A stretch of 64,000 bases of DNA, taken from Paenarthrobacter sp. AR 02 (lineage in GTDB: Bacteria > Actinomycetota > Actinomycetes > Actinomycetales > Micrococcaceae). Location: NCBI RefSeq assembly GCF_021538675.1, contig NZ_JAJUKH010000005.1, positions 62,001 through 126,000 on the forward strand, read 5' to 3'. Made by a program: the position numbers and the translations under genes. The notes beneath the pieces were generated by a model. That model saw only the letters and a program-made list of their open reading frames with translations. It did no database searches and was not told the DNA's origin. Shown in pieces: positions 20,082-28,929 of the stretch; position 1 is the stretch's first letter; each line of letters opens with the position of its first letter.

Positions 20082-20585
20082 GTGTATTGTCCGTTCTGCC
20101 GGAATCCTGACTCCCGTGTTGTTGACAGTCGAATGGCCGACGACGGCTCCTCCATTCGCAGGCGACGCCAGTGCCCGGAATGCGGCCGGCGTTTCACGAC
20201 CGTGGAAACGACCAGCCTCTCCGTCATCAAGCGATCCGGCGTGGGAGAGCCCTTCAGCCGCATTAAGGTCATCAGTGGCGTCCGCAAGGCATGCCAAGGG
20301 CGTCCCGTCACTGAGGATGATCTGGCCATGCTTGCACAGGAAGTCGAAGAGAACATCCGTTCGTCGGGCGCAGCAGAGATCGATGCCCACGAGGTTGGCC
20401 TGGCGATTCTCGGACCGCTGCGGAATCTGGACGAGGTAGCGTACCTGCGTTTTGCCAGCGTGTACCAGGCATTCGAGTCCTTGGAGGACTTCGAATCTGC
20501 CATTTCCTTGCTCCGCCATGAGGCCGAGGCCCACGCCAAGGCAGGCACCAAGCAAGCCAAAGGCTCCGAGAAGAGCCAACTCTAG
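20082..20585 (+). CDS. nrdR: Transcriptional repressor NrdR
   Basis: Nucleotide-sensing repressor of ribonucleotide reductase genes. The N-terminal zinc ribbon uses Cys3, Cys6, Cys31 and Cys34 (CPFC and CPEC), with the DSRVVDSR block between them; an ATP-cone follows at about residues 48-140 ([15 protein letters not shown]). 167 residues. The GTG at 20082 has GGGGAGG shortly upstream. No nrd reductase genes are in the window, so its main targets are elsewhere. Confidence 0.95.
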   Translation: MYCPFCRNPDSRVVDSRMADDGSSIRRRRQCPECGRRFTTVETTSLSVIKRSGVGEPFSRIKVISGVRKACQGRPVTEDDLAMLAQEVEENIRSSGAAEIDAHEVGLAILGPLRNLDEVAYLRFASVYQAFESLEDFESAISLLRHEAEAHAKAGTKQAKGSEKSQL

Positions 20586-20587
20586 CT

Positions 20588-20627
20588 CCGGTGGCGGCAG
20601 CGGAGGGGAAGCCGCAGCCGCCACCGG
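20588..20627. terminator. Inverted repeat between nrdR and the SDR gene
   Basis: CCGGTGGCGGC (20588-20598) and GCCGCCACCGG (20617-20627) form an 11-bp perfect stem with an 18-nt loop in the 78-bp convergent gap. No T-tract on either side, so termination is inferred from position. Confidence 0.45.
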
Positions 20628-20663
20628 CACCAAGCAGCGACCGTCGCGTGGCAAAGGGCCGGT

Positions 20664-21425
20664 CTATCGCCCGCCCGAAACAGGAAGAACGGCCCCGGTG
20701 ATGTAGCCGGCTTCGCTGGACATCAGCCACATCACTGCGGCAGCGACTTCCTCGGGTTCGGCACCGCGACCCATGGGAATGGTTGGATTCAGCTTCTCCA
20801 CACGGTCCGGCATACCTGCTGCCGCATGGAGCCCAGTGATGGTGCTGCCGGGAGCCACTGCGTTGACCCGGATTCCCTCCTTGGCCACTTCGGATGCCAA
20901 CCCCACCGTCAGGACATCCACAGCCCCTTTGGTTGCGGCGTAGTGCACCCAGGTGCCGGGCGAGCCGGCTTTGGTGGCTGTCGAGGAGATGCTGACGATG
21001 TTCCCACCGCTGCCGCCATGATCCGTTGACAGCCTCCGCACAGCCTCCTGGCACATGAAAATCATGCCCGAGACGTTGACGTCGACAACCCGCTGTACCT
21101 TCTCGGCAGGCACCTCCACCAGGGTGCCGATCTGGTCGCCGGTGATGGCAGCGTTGTTGATGACCGCGGTCACCGTGCCCCAGGTCGCGGCTTGGTCAAA
21201 CAAGCGAACGACGTCGGCCGGTTGGCTGACGTCGGCTTGTACGGCCAGTGCGCGGCCGCCTTGGGAAACGATGCGACGGACTACAGCGTGGGCGCCGTCG
21301 GCATCAGCTGAGTAATTGACCACGACGCCATAACCGGCCGTTGCCGCGGCATGGGCGACTGCTGCGCCGATGCCACGGCTGGCACCGCTGACAGTCGCGA
21401 CGCCGTTCCCAGACTTTTCGGGCAT
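20664..21425 (-). CDS. SDR family oxidoreductase
   Basis: Classical short-chain dehydrogenase/reductase. The cofactor loop SGASRGIG is at residues 13-20, NNAA follows the fourth strand, the catalytic Ser lies in SISSTAT and the Tyr-Lys pair in HYAATKG. The N-terminal NYSADADGAHAV segment after strand 2 suggests NADP preference. 253 residues. It overlaps no neighbour and lies 6 nt downstream of ppgK, so the two are probably cotranscribed. Substrate cannot be inferred; FabG-like similarity is general. Confidence 0.85.
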   Translation of the reverse strand: MPEKSGNGVATVSGASRGIGAAVAHAAATAGYGVVVNYSADADGAHAVVRRIVSQGGRALAVQADVSQPADVVRLFDQAATWGTVTAVINNAAITGDQIGTLVEVPAEKVQRVVDVNVSGMIFMCQEAVRRLSTDHGGSGGNIVSISSTATKAGSPGTWVHYAATKGAVDVLTVGLASEVAKEGIRVNAVAPGSTITGLHAAAGMPDRVEKLNPTIPMGRGAEPEEVAAAVMWLMSSEAGYITGAVLPVSGGR

Positions 21426-21431
21426 TCGCCC

Positions 21432-22235
21432 CTACTTGGCGAGTTTGTGGTGCAAAGCCACCTCAAGTGCAGCGCCAACAATGCCGGCGTCGTTTTTCAA
21501 CTTGGCAGTCACGATCTTGGTGCGCAACTGCAGGTGCGGGAAGTATTCGTCGGAGCGCTTGGAGATGCCGCCGCCCACGATGAAGAGCTCAGGGGAGAAC
21601 AGGAACTCCACGTGCTGCAGGTAGCGGTTCAGCAGGACACCGTATTCGTCCCAGCTCAGGCCGTCGCGTTCGCGTGCAACAGCCGATGCCTTGGTTTCGG
21701 CGTCGAACCCGTCCACCTCGAGGTGACCCAGTTCGGCGTTGGGGACCAGCTGGCCGTTGAAGATGAAAGCAGATCCAATCCCGGTGCCCAGGGTGATCAC
21801 CAGGACTGTTCCATCCACGCCTTCGCCTGCGCCGTAACGGGCCTCGGCAAGGCCGGCGGCGTCGGCGTCGTTGATGACCTCAACGGGGCGTCCCAGGCGC
21901 TTGGTGAAAGCGGCATCGATGTCGGTATTGAGCCAGGTCTTGTCGACATTGGCCGCTGAGTGGACCACGCCATGCTGGATGATGCCCGGGAACGTCACGC
22001 CCACCGGGGAATCGGCTGCAGGTGCGTCGGGACGGCTGGACAGTTCTTCAACGATCTGGGCGACGACGTCGGCGACGGCCTCGGGCGTTGCGGGCTGCGG
22101 AGTGGGGACCCGGAATCTGTCACCTATCAGCTTGCCCTTCTTCAGGTCGACGATGCCGCCCTTGATGCCGGTGCCGCCGATGTCGATTCCGATCAGCGGG
22201 GCGTTCTTGTGGGTCTTCTCATCCTTCTTGGACAA
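21432..22235 (-). CDS. ppgK: Polyphosphate glucokinase PpgK
   Basis: ROK-family kinase that phosphorylates glucose with inorganic polyphosphate (and usually ATP), a hallmark actinobacterial enzyme. Key blocks: phosphate loop [15 protein letters not shown] (residues 16-30), [37 protein letters not shown] with the catalytic Asp, and LGTGIGSA. 267 residues. The only in-frame start giving the full N-terminus is a TTG at 22235; GGAAA upstream is a weak ribosome binding site, so the exact start is uncertain. Confidence 0.92.
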   Translation of the reverse strand: MSKKDEKTHKNAPLIGIDIGGTGIKGGIVDLKKGKLIGDRFRVPTPQPATPEAVADVVAQIVEELSSRPDAPAADSPVGVTFPGIIQHGVVHSAANVDKTWLNTDIDAAFTKRLGRPVEVINDADAAGLAEARYGAGEGVDGTVLVITLGTGIGSAFIFNGQLVPNAELGHLEVDGFDAETKASAVARERDGLSWDEYGVLLNRYLQHVEFLFSPELFIVGGGISKRSDEYFPHLQLRTKIVTAKLKNDAGIVGAALEVALHHKLAK

Positions 22236-22308
22236 TGCATTTCCGATCGTGGCAGGAGGGGATGGGCATGGCGCAGCCTCCCGGGCTGCTGGGACCTTCC
22301 GGAGGGGC

Positions 22309-23187
22309 TCAGGGAAGGGTCAGGATTTCCGCGCCGGTCTCTGTGACCAGCAGGGTGTGTTCGAATTGGGCCGTGCGCTTGTGGTCCTTGGTGACGACCG
22401 TCCAGTCGTCGGCCCACATATCCCATTCGATGGTGCCAAGGGTCAGCATGGGTTCGATGGTGAACACCATGCCTGCCTCGATCACGGTGTTGTACGCCGG
22501 GGCTGCGTCGTAGTGGGGGATGATGAGGCCGGTATGGAACGCCTCACCCACGCCGTGGCCAGTGAAGTCGCGTACAACGCCATAGCCAAAGCGTTTTGCG
22601 TAGGACTGGATGGCCCGGCCGATGACGTTGATCTCGCGGCCCGGGGCCACAGCTTTGATGGCCCGGTTGAGCGACTCCTGCGTGCGCTCAACCAGCAGAC
22701 GGGATTCTTCGTCCACGTCGCCAACCAGGAATGTGTAATTGGTGTCACCATGGACTCCGCCTATGAAGGCCGTGATGTCGATGTTCAGGATGTCGCCGTC
22801 CTGCACCACCGTGGAATCCGGGATGCCGTGGCAGATGACCTCATTGAGTGAGGAACACAGCGACTTGGGGAAGCCCCGGTAGCCGAGGGTTGAGGGGTAG
22901 GCATTGTGGTCCAGCAGGAACTCATGCCCGACCTTGTCCAAGTGGTCGGTGGTCACTCCGGGTTGGATGTGCTTGCCAACTTCCACAATCGCCTGTGCCG
23001 CGATCTTGCCGGCAATCCGGATCTTCTCGATGGTCTCGGCAGACTTCACTTCGGAGCCCGTGAACTTGGCCGGTGCCTTCTTGCCGACATACTCGGGCCG
23101 GGGGATCGACGCCGGGACGGGTCGTTCAGGGCTGATGGTTCCCGGGGTGAGGGCGCCAATGGGTGCAGTCGAAGCTAGAGAAGGCAT
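22309..23187 (-). CDS. map: Methionine aminopeptidase, type I
   Basis: Removes initiator Met from nascent proteins. The five metal ligands of the pita-bread fold are visible in [14 protein letters not shown] (two Asp), [10 protein letters not shown] (His), FTIEPML (Glu) and QFEHTLLV (Glu). The N-terminal 40-residue extension with Pro-rich [16 protein letters not shown] is typical of the longer actinobacterial MapB form. 292 residues from ATG 23187; upstream in-frame codons are excluded because TATGAT stands exactly 6 nt before this ATG. Confidence 0.93.
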   Translation of the reverse strand: MPSLASTAPIGALTPGTISPERPVPASIPRPEYVGKKAPAKFTGSEVKSAETIEKIRIAGKIAAQAIVEVGKHIQPGVTTDHLDKVGHEFLLDHNAYPSTLGYRGFPKSLCSSLNEVICHGIPDSTVVQDGDILNIDITAFIGGVHGDTNYTFLVGDVDEESRLLVERTQESLNRAIKAVAPGREINVIGRAIQSYAKRFGYGVVRDFTGHGVGEAFHTGLIIPHYDAAPAYNTVIEAGMVFTIEPMLTLGTIEWDMWADDWTVVTKDHKRTAQFEHTLLVTETGAEILTLP

Positions 23188-23199
23188 AGATTGATCATA
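23188..23199 (-). promoter_or_regulatory. Leaderless-type -10 element of map
   Basis: On the minus strand TATGAT (23199-23194) is followed by 6 nt and then the map ATG. TTGCGT lies 15 nt upstream of it as a possible -35. Confidence 0.6.
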
Positions 23200-23295
23200 T
23201 AAGGCACGCAAGAGACGCAAGTAACAAAATGTGATTGGGTTCCTGTGACCCCGCCAACGTTACGCGTCCAATAGCCCAAGGACCGAGGAGGAGAC

Positions 23296-23460
23296 GTGAC
23301 GGAGTACTGGTACAACGTCAAGACGCACGAGATCGAAGAGGACGCAATGTCCGACTGGACCCAGCTGATTGGCCCCTATAAGACCAGGGAAGAAGCCGAG
23401 CACGCCCTGGAGAAGGTCAAAGCGCGCAATGACGCCTGGGACGCCCAGGACGAGGACTAG
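23296..23460 (+). CDS. Conserved-looking 54-residue acidic protein (SPOR-like pattern)
   Basis: A short gene starting GTG 23296 with an excellent ribosome binding site (GAGGAGGAG at 23285-23293). The protein begins [20 protein letters not shown] and continues [18 protein letters not shown], a pattern like the end of a SPOR repeat (aromatic-x-V-K ... GPY-T-x-x-E-A). It ends in an acidic tail, DAQDED. It is convergent with panB, and one CTAG tetranucleotide (23457-23460) provides the stop of both genes. Function unknown; coding status is well supported by start context and codon use. Confidence 0.75.
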   Translation: MTEYWYNVKTHEIEEDAMSDWTQLIGPYKTREEAEHALEKVKARNDAWDAQDED

Positions 23461-24362
23461 AAGGAGTGTTCCGGTCCGGGGAACTGCCCGGACCGGACGT
23501 CCTCCGCGTACGCTGCTGCGGCATCGCTCAATGTGGTGCGAAGGTCCGCGTACTGCTTGACGAACTTGGCCATCTTTCCGCCCCGCAGGCCTGCCATGTC
23601 CTGCCAGACGAGTACTTGGCCTGTTGTGCTCTTGCCCGCTCCGATGCCGACAGTGGGAACCCGAAGGGCAGCGTCCACGGTTGCCGCGGTGTCCGCCGGG
23701 ACCATCTCCATGAGGACGCTGCAGGCGCCCGCGTCCTGGAGGGCCACAGCGTCATCGACCAGGCGCTGGGCGTCGTCCCCGCGGCCCTGGACCCGGTAAC
23801 CACCCAGGGAGTGCTCGCTTTGGGGTGTGAACCCGATGTGGGCCATGACGGGGATGCCCGCCTGGACCATTGCCTTCACGGTGTCCGCGTAGTAGGCAGT
23901 GCCCTCGATCTTGACGGCGTGCGCGAGGCCTTCTTTGAGGAACCTGACACCTGTGGCGACCGCCTGCTCAGCTGAAACCTCGTAGCTTCCGAACGGAAGG
24001 TCGGCGACGACCAGAGCGCGCTTGGCCGACCTGGCAACGGCACGGCACAACGGCAGGAGTTCATCGACGGTGACAGGAAGGCTGGTCTCGTTGCCGAAGA
24101 CGTTGTTGGATGCAGAGTCACCCACCAGGAGGACCTCGATGCCGGCCTGGTCAAAAATCTCGGCGGTGTACTGCTCATAGGCGGTGAGCATGGCGAAGTG
24201 CTCGCCGTTGTCCTTGGCCTGCTGAAGGTGGTGGATCCGGACCCTGCCCGCGGGCTTCCTCCCGGCTGCCGACGGCTGCTGTGCCGCTGCCGAGGGGCCG
24301 TTGCCGTACGGGGCGGGAACTTCGGTGGGCGTGTTGGACTCAGGAAGGTTGCTCGGGGCCAT
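23457..24362 (-). CDS. panB: 3-methyl-2-oxobutanoate hydroxymethyltransferase PanB
   Basis: First pantothenate-specific enzyme, making ketopantoate from ketoisovalerate and methylene-THF. The (beta/alpha)8 signatures [53 protein letters not shown] and GIGAGKST are present. There is an N-terminal Pro/Ala-rich extension of about 45 residues before the core ([11 protein letters not shown]). 301 residues. It reads divergently from glnA2; panC is not adjacent. Confidence 0.94.
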   Translation of the reverse strand: MAPSNLPESNTPTEVPAPYGNGPSAAAQQPSAAGRKPAGRVRIHHLQQAKDNGEHFAMLTAYEQYTAEIFDQAGIEVLLVGDSASNNVFGNETSLPVTVDELLPLCRAVARSAKRALVVADLPFGSYEVSAEQAVATGVRFLKEGLAHAVKIEGTAYYADTVKAMVQAGIPVMAHIGFTPQSEHSLGGYRVQGRGDDAQRLVDDAVALQDAGACSVLMEMVPADTAATVDAALRVPTVGIGAGKSTTGQVLVWQDMAGLRGGKMAKFVKQYADLRTTLSDAAAAYAEDVRSGQFPGPEHSF

Positions 24363-24374
24363 GGATAGAGCCTA
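24363..24374 (-). promoter_or_regulatory. Leaderless-type -10 element of panB
   Basis: On the minus strand TAGGCT (24374-24369) is followed by CTATCC and then the panB ATG at 24362, the 6-nt spacing seen at other leaderless starts here. Confidence 0.55.
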
Positions 24375-24553
24375 AGCCGTGCCGACGACGCCTGCCACCA
24401 CTGTGCCCGGCGTCACCTTGTGTAAACGCTGTGTTACGCGCAGCTACTGCTGCGGCATTAGCACGGAACTCTTAGTAGAGTGAAGGCTGAGCTGCCGTGG
24501 CTTCACTCCAAGTGAAACCAGCGGCATGGACACCGAATCGGAAAAGAGGCCCT

Positions 24554-25894
24554 ATGGACCGCCAGCAAGAGTTCGTTCTGCGGACAATCGAAGAGCGTGA
24601 CGTGCGCTTCGTACGCTTGTGGTTCACCGACGTCGTAGGTTCGCTTAAGTCTGTTGCGCTGGCGCCGGCTGAAGTGGAAGGTGCCTTCGAGGAGGGCCTT
24701 GGCTTTGATGGTTCAGCCATCGAGGGCCTGGCCCGCGTGTTCGAGTCCGACATGCTCGCGCAGCCTGACCCGTCGACTTTCCAGATTCTTCCGTGGCGCG
24801 GTGAAACCGAGCAGACGTCCAGGATGTTCTGCGACATCCTGACGCCGGACGGCGAGCCCTCGGCTGCCGATCCCCGCAACGTCCTCAAGAGGACCCTGGC
24901 CAAAGCCGCGGACATGGGTTTCACCTGCTACACCCATCCGGAAATTGAGTTTTACCTGCTGAAGTCCAAGGACCTCGGTCCTGACGGATCGCCGGTCCCC
25001 GTGGACGAAGGCGGGTACTTCGACCACGTTCCCGGCGGCGTAGCGCAGGACTTCCGACGCACTGCGGTCACCATGCTCGAGTCGGTTGGCATCTCAGTGG
25101 AGTTCAGCCACCACGAAGGCGGACCGGGACAGAATGAAATCGACCTCCGCTATGCGGATGCGCTTCAAACCGCGGATAACATCATGACGTTCCGCACCGT
25201 GATCAAAGAGGTCGCCCTGCAGCAGGGGACATACGCCACCTTCATGCCCAAGCCGTTTACCGACCACCCGGGCTCCGGCATGCACACGCACTTCTCCTTG
25301 TTCGAAGGCGACACTAACGCCTTCTTCGAGGCCGGGGCGGAGTTCCAGCTGTCCAAGACGGCGCGCCAGTTCATTGCCGGCATCCTCAAGCACGCACCCG
25401 AATTCACGGCTGTGACCAACCAGTTCGTGAACTCCTACAAGCGCCTTTGGGGCGGCGGCGAGGCACCAAGCTACCTGAGCTGGGGCCACAACAACCGTTC
25501 TGCCCTGGTACGCGTGCCGCTCTACAAGCCCGGCAAGGGGCAGTCTGCCCGCATCGAGTACCGCGGCATCGATTCAGCCACCAACCCTTACCTGGCCTAT
25601 GCCGTGCTGTTGGGCGCCGGCCTGAAGGGGATCGAGGAAGGCTATGAGCTTCCCGCCGCAGCCGAAGATGACATCTGGTCGCTGACCACGGCCGAGCGCA
25701 AAGCCATGGGCCACGCACCGCTGCCGGCCAGCCTCCACGATGCCATCCGCGCCATGGAAGAGTCCGAGCTGGTTGCCGAGATCCTTGGCGAGCAGGTGTT
25801 TGAGCACTTCCTGCGCAACAAGCGTGCGGAATGGCAGGACTACCGCCTCCAGGTCACGCCGTACGAGTTGCAGCGCAACCTCGGCATTCTGTAG
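24554..25894 (+). CDS. glnA2: Type I glutamine synthetase GlnA2-like (no adenylylation Tyr)
   Basis: Glutamine synthetase family enzyme (glutamate + NH3 + ATP). Beta-grasp N-terminus, GFDGSAIEGL, the EIEF metal site, NEIDLRYADAL, and the catalytic GSGMHTHFSLF and RIEYRGIDSATNPYLAYA blocks are seen. The region where GlnA1 carries its adenylylated Tyr reads DIWSLTTAERKAM, with no Tyr. 446 residues from ATG 24554, which has AAAAGAGG just ahead; an upstream in-frame ATG at 24497 lacks one. It sits 9 nt before glnE, the order of M. tuberculosis glnA2-glnE. TAGAGT at 24475 may be a -10 and a GTAAA-N6-GTTAC pair (24422-24437) a weak GlnR site. Confidence 0.9.
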   Translation: MDRQQEFVLRTIEERDVRFVRLWFTDVVGSLKSVALAPAEVEGAFEEGLGFDGSAIEGLARVFESDMLAQPDPSTFQILPWRGETEQTSRMFCDILTPDGEPSAADPRNVLKRTLAKAADMGFTCYTHPEIEFYLLKSKDLGPDGSPVPVDEGGYFDHVPGGVAQDFRRTAVTMLESVGISVEFSHHEGGPGQNEIDLRYADALQTADNIMTFRTVIKEVALQQGTYATFMPKPFTDHPGSGMHTHFSLFEGDTNAFFEAGAEFQLSKTARQFIAGILKHAPEFTAVTNQFVNSYKRLWGGGEAPSYLSWGHNNRSALVRVPLYKPGKGQSARIEYRGIDSATNPYLAYAVLLGAGLKGIEEGYELPAAAEDDIWSLTTAERKAMGHAPLPASLHDAIRAMEESELVAEILGEQVFEHFLRNKRAEWQDYRLQVTPYELQRNLGIL

Positions 25895-25903
25895 GCGGGG
25901 CCA

Positions 25904-28900
25904 ATGAGCCTCGCACGTCGGCTCATCTCAGCCGGATTCAGTGACCTCGAAAAGGGCGAACGCTTCCTCGCTGCCCCGGAACTTGAAGGGATTGACGAGG
26001 ACGCGCTGTTTGTCGGGCTTGCCATGGCGGCCAGCCCGGACACGGCACTCCAATCGCTGGTCAGGCTCATTGAGAAGAATCCCGGACTGAAAAAGCTGGC
26101 CGCAGCACACCAGGATGCCAGTGAGCCCATGTACCGGCTTCTGGGCGCCTCGGAAGCCCTGGGGGAGTTCCTCATCCGGCACCCGGAGCACCTGGATGTG
26201 TTTGATGTCCGCATCAGCCCGGAGCCCCTTCAGGCCTCCAGCGAAGATCTCCGGACTATGCTTCTGCGCTCAGTCAAAGCCGAACCCGGTGCCCAGCGTC
26301 CGATTGCTGGAATCACCGGGATGCCGGCTTACGCCGCTTTGCGCACAGCGTATCGGCGGGGGCTGACAGAGCTTGCCATCAAGGACCTCTGTGCTGCCTC
26401 GCCACAGGATTTCATGCCATCGGCCGGTGCCGAGCTGGCGGATCTCGCTGGTGCCGCGATCGAGGCGGCGCTGGCTGTATCCCGGGCCGAAGCGGCAGCC
26501 CAGTACGACCCGGCGGAGATTGCCGACGTCGGACTTGCGGTCATTGGGATGGGCAAATGCGGTGCCCGCGAGCTGAACTATATTTCCGACGTCGACGTCA
26601 TTTACGTCGTTGAATCAGGAGAGCTCGACGACGCGCGCGCCTCAACCATCGGTACGGCCCTGGCGTCAGGGATCTCCCGGGCCATCTCGTCGTCCGCTCC
26701 CGAGCCCGGGCTGTGGGAGGTCGATGCCAACCTGCGGCCGGAAGGCAAGTCAGGGCCCCTGGTCCGCACCCTGCCATCGCACTTGAGCTACTACGCGCGG
26801 TGGGCCGAGAGCTGGGAATTCCAAGCACTTCTCAAGGCGCGTACCATCGCCGGGGACCGTGAACTTGGCCAGCGCTACGAGAAAGCCGTGGAGCCACTGG
26901 TGTGGTCCTCCGCGGGGCGTGACGGCTTTGTTGAATCCGTGCAGGCTATGCGCCGCCGGGTGACCGACTACATTCCAGCGGCCGAGGAACAACGCCAGAT
27001 CAAACTGGGTCGCGGCGGACTCCGGGATGTCGAGTTCACCGTGCAGTTGTTGCAGCTGGTCCACGGCAAGTCCGATGAATCCCTGCGCTGCAGGGACACC
27101 ACCTCCGCTATCGCAGCACTGTCCGCCGGAGGCTACATTGGCCGCGCCGACGCCGCTGCTTTCGACAACGCCTACCGGTACCTCCGCCTGCTCGAACACC
27201 GCATCCAGTTGTTCCAGTTGCGCAGGACCCATCTGATGCCGGCCACTGAAGACGCCCAGCGTTTCCTTGCCAAGGCTGTCCTGGGGCCGTTCTCGCTTGA
27301 GCGCCCGCATCCCGACCAGTTGATGGGGACGTGGCAGAAGACCAAGAAGTCGGTCCGCGAATTGCACGAAAGGATCTTCTACCGGCCGCTGCTCAATACT
27401 GCGGCGAAGCTGAGCAGCGAGGACGCCAGGCTTACTCCTGAGGCAGCCCAAGGCCGCCTCGCCGCACTCGGTTACCTGGATCCCCAAGGGGCGATGCGGC
27501 ACATCGAGGCGCTTACCGCAGGAGTCAGCAGGCGCGCGGCGCTGCAGCGCCAGCTGCTTCCCATCCTTCTCGGATGGCTGGCCGAAGGAGTGGATCCCGA
27601 CGCCGGGCTACTCGCCTTCCGTCGTGTCAGCGAGGCCCTTGGAACCACGCACTGGTATTTGGGGTTGCTTCGCGATTCCCAGGCGGCCGCCGAGCGGCTG
27701 TGCCAGGTCCTGGCCAACAGCAGGCTGATTTCGGACCTGTTGGAGGTTTCGCCGGAGTCCGTGGCGTGGCTTGGGAGCGACAAGGAACTTGCGCCAATCC
27801 GGTTTGAGGCCCAATGGCAGGAAATCCAGTCCAAGCTGTCCCGCCACCCCGACCCTGAAAGCGCCATGCGGCTTATCCGGTTGATCCGGCGTCGGGAAAT
27901 CCTGCGGACCGCCATTGCGGACAGTGCCGGGTTGCTGGATCAGGACGCCGTTGGGCTCGCTCTGGCCGAGACGGACCGGGCAGCCGTCCTTGGTGCTTTG
28001 CATGTCGCGGAATCGGTGGTGTCAGCGGAAGGTCCGTTGAAGACGGATGTCCTGGTGGTCGCGATGGGTCGGCAAGGCGGACGCGAGATCGGTTACGGCT
28101 CAGACGCGGATGTTATGTACGTCCACCGCGCCCGCCCCGGTTTCAGTGATGCGGAGGCCCAGGAACAGGCGACGACGATTGTCGCCAAGATCTCCAGTTT
28201 CCTCACCCAGCCGCTCAAGCCGGCCATCATGGCGGAGCGGGTCCTGATGGTGGACGCCGATCTCCGGCCCGAGGGCAAGAACGGTGCCATGGTGCGTTCG
28301 CTGGACTCGTATGCAGAGTATTATCGCCGGTGGTCGCTGATCTGGGAGGCCCAGGCGCTGTTGCGCGCCCGCCCCATGGCAGGCTCGGATGAGCTCGCCG
28401 CAGATTTCGTCAAGCTCATCGATCCCATCCGTTACCCGGAGGAACTTGCCGAGCAAGATGTTCGGGAGATTCGCCGTGTCAAGGCACGTGTGGAGTCCGA
28501 ACGGTTGCCTCGCGGTGCTGATCCGGCGCGGCATGTGAAGCTGGGCCGTGGTGGGCTGAGCGACGTTGAGTGGTTGGTGCAGCTGATTCAGCTCCAGCAT
28601 GCCGGAAAACACCCGGAGCTCCGGACCAGTTCAACCGTGGAGGCACTGGCGGCCGCCGAAAAACTTGATCTCATCGACGGGGACGACGCCGCGCTGTTGC
28701 GGGAGGCATGGCAGCTTGCCAGCCGAATCCGTTCCGCGAACGTCATCGTGACAGGCCGGGCTTCGGACCTCCTTCCGTCCTCGCGTAAGGACCTGGAAGC
28801 GGCAGCACGCTGGTGTGGGTACGCACCCGGTAACGCGGGGCAGTTCGAGGAGGATTACCTACGGCTCAGTCGTCGTGCCAGGGGAGTGTTCGAAAGACGG

Positions 28901-28915
28901 TTCTACGGCAACTAG
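25904..28915 (+). CDS. glnE: Bifunctional glutamine synthetase adenylyltransferase GlnE
   Basis: Adenylylates and deadenylylates the Tyr of GlnA1, setting glutamine synthetase activity. Two nucleotidyltransferase domains are seen: GMGKCGARELNYISDVDVIYV (N-terminal, about residues 211-231; deadenylylating half) and AMGRQGGREIGYGSDADVMY (about 721-740; adenylylating half), each with its own LGRGGLRDVEF or LGRGGLSDVEW block downstream. 1003 residues, full length. It starts 9 nt after glnA2 and ends 14 bp from the convergent sulfatase gene. The adenylylatable GlnA1 lies 4 kb downstream on the other strand. Confidence 0.95.
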   Translation: MSLARRLISAGFSDLEKGERFLAAPELEGIDEDALFVGLAMAASPDTALQSLVRLIEKNPGLKKLAAAHQDASEPMYRLLGASEALGEFLIRHPEHLDVFDVRISPEPLQASSEDLRTMLLRSVKAEPGAQRPIAGITGMPAYAALRTAYRRGLTELAIKDLCAASPQDFMPSAGAELADLAGAAIEAALAVSRAEAAAQYDPAEIADVGLAVIGMGKCGARELNYISDVDVIYVVESGELDDARASTIGTALASGISRAISSSAPEPGLWEVDANLRPEGKSGPLVRTLPSHLSYYARWAESWEFQALLKARTIAGDRELGQRYEKAVEPLVWSSAGRDGFVESVQAMRRRVTDYIPAAEEQRQIKLGRGGLRDVEFTVQLLQLVHGKSDESLRCRDTTSAIAALSAGGYIGRADAAAFDNAYRYLRLLEHRIQLFQLRRTHLMPATEDAQRFLAKAVLGPFSLERPHPDQLMGTWQKTKKSVRELHERIFYRPLLNTAAKLSSEDARLTPEAAQGRLAALGYLDPQGAMRHIEALTAGVSRRAALQRQLLPILLGWLAEGVDPDAGLLAFRRVSEALGTTHWYLGLLRDSQAAAERLCQVLANSRLISDLLEVSPESVAWLGSDKELAPIRFEAQWQEIQSKLSRHPDPESAMRLIRLIRRREILRTAIADSAGLLDQDAVGLALAETDRAAVLGALHVAESVVSAEGPLKTDVLVVAMGRQGGREIGYGSDADVMYVHRARPGFSDAEAQEQATTIVAKISSFLTQPLKPAIMAERVLMVDADLRPEGKNGAMVRSLDSYAEYYRRWSLIWEAQALLRARPMAGSDELAADFVKLIDPIRYPEELAEQDVREIRRVKARVESERLPRGADPARHVKLGRGGLSDVEWLVQLIQLQHAGKHPELRTSSTVEALAAAEKLDLIDGDDAALLREAWQLASRIRSANVIVTGRASDLLPSSRKDLEAAARWCGYAPGNAGQFEEDYLRLSRRARGVFERRFYGN

Positions 28916-28929
28916 CTCTGCCGGCCTTT

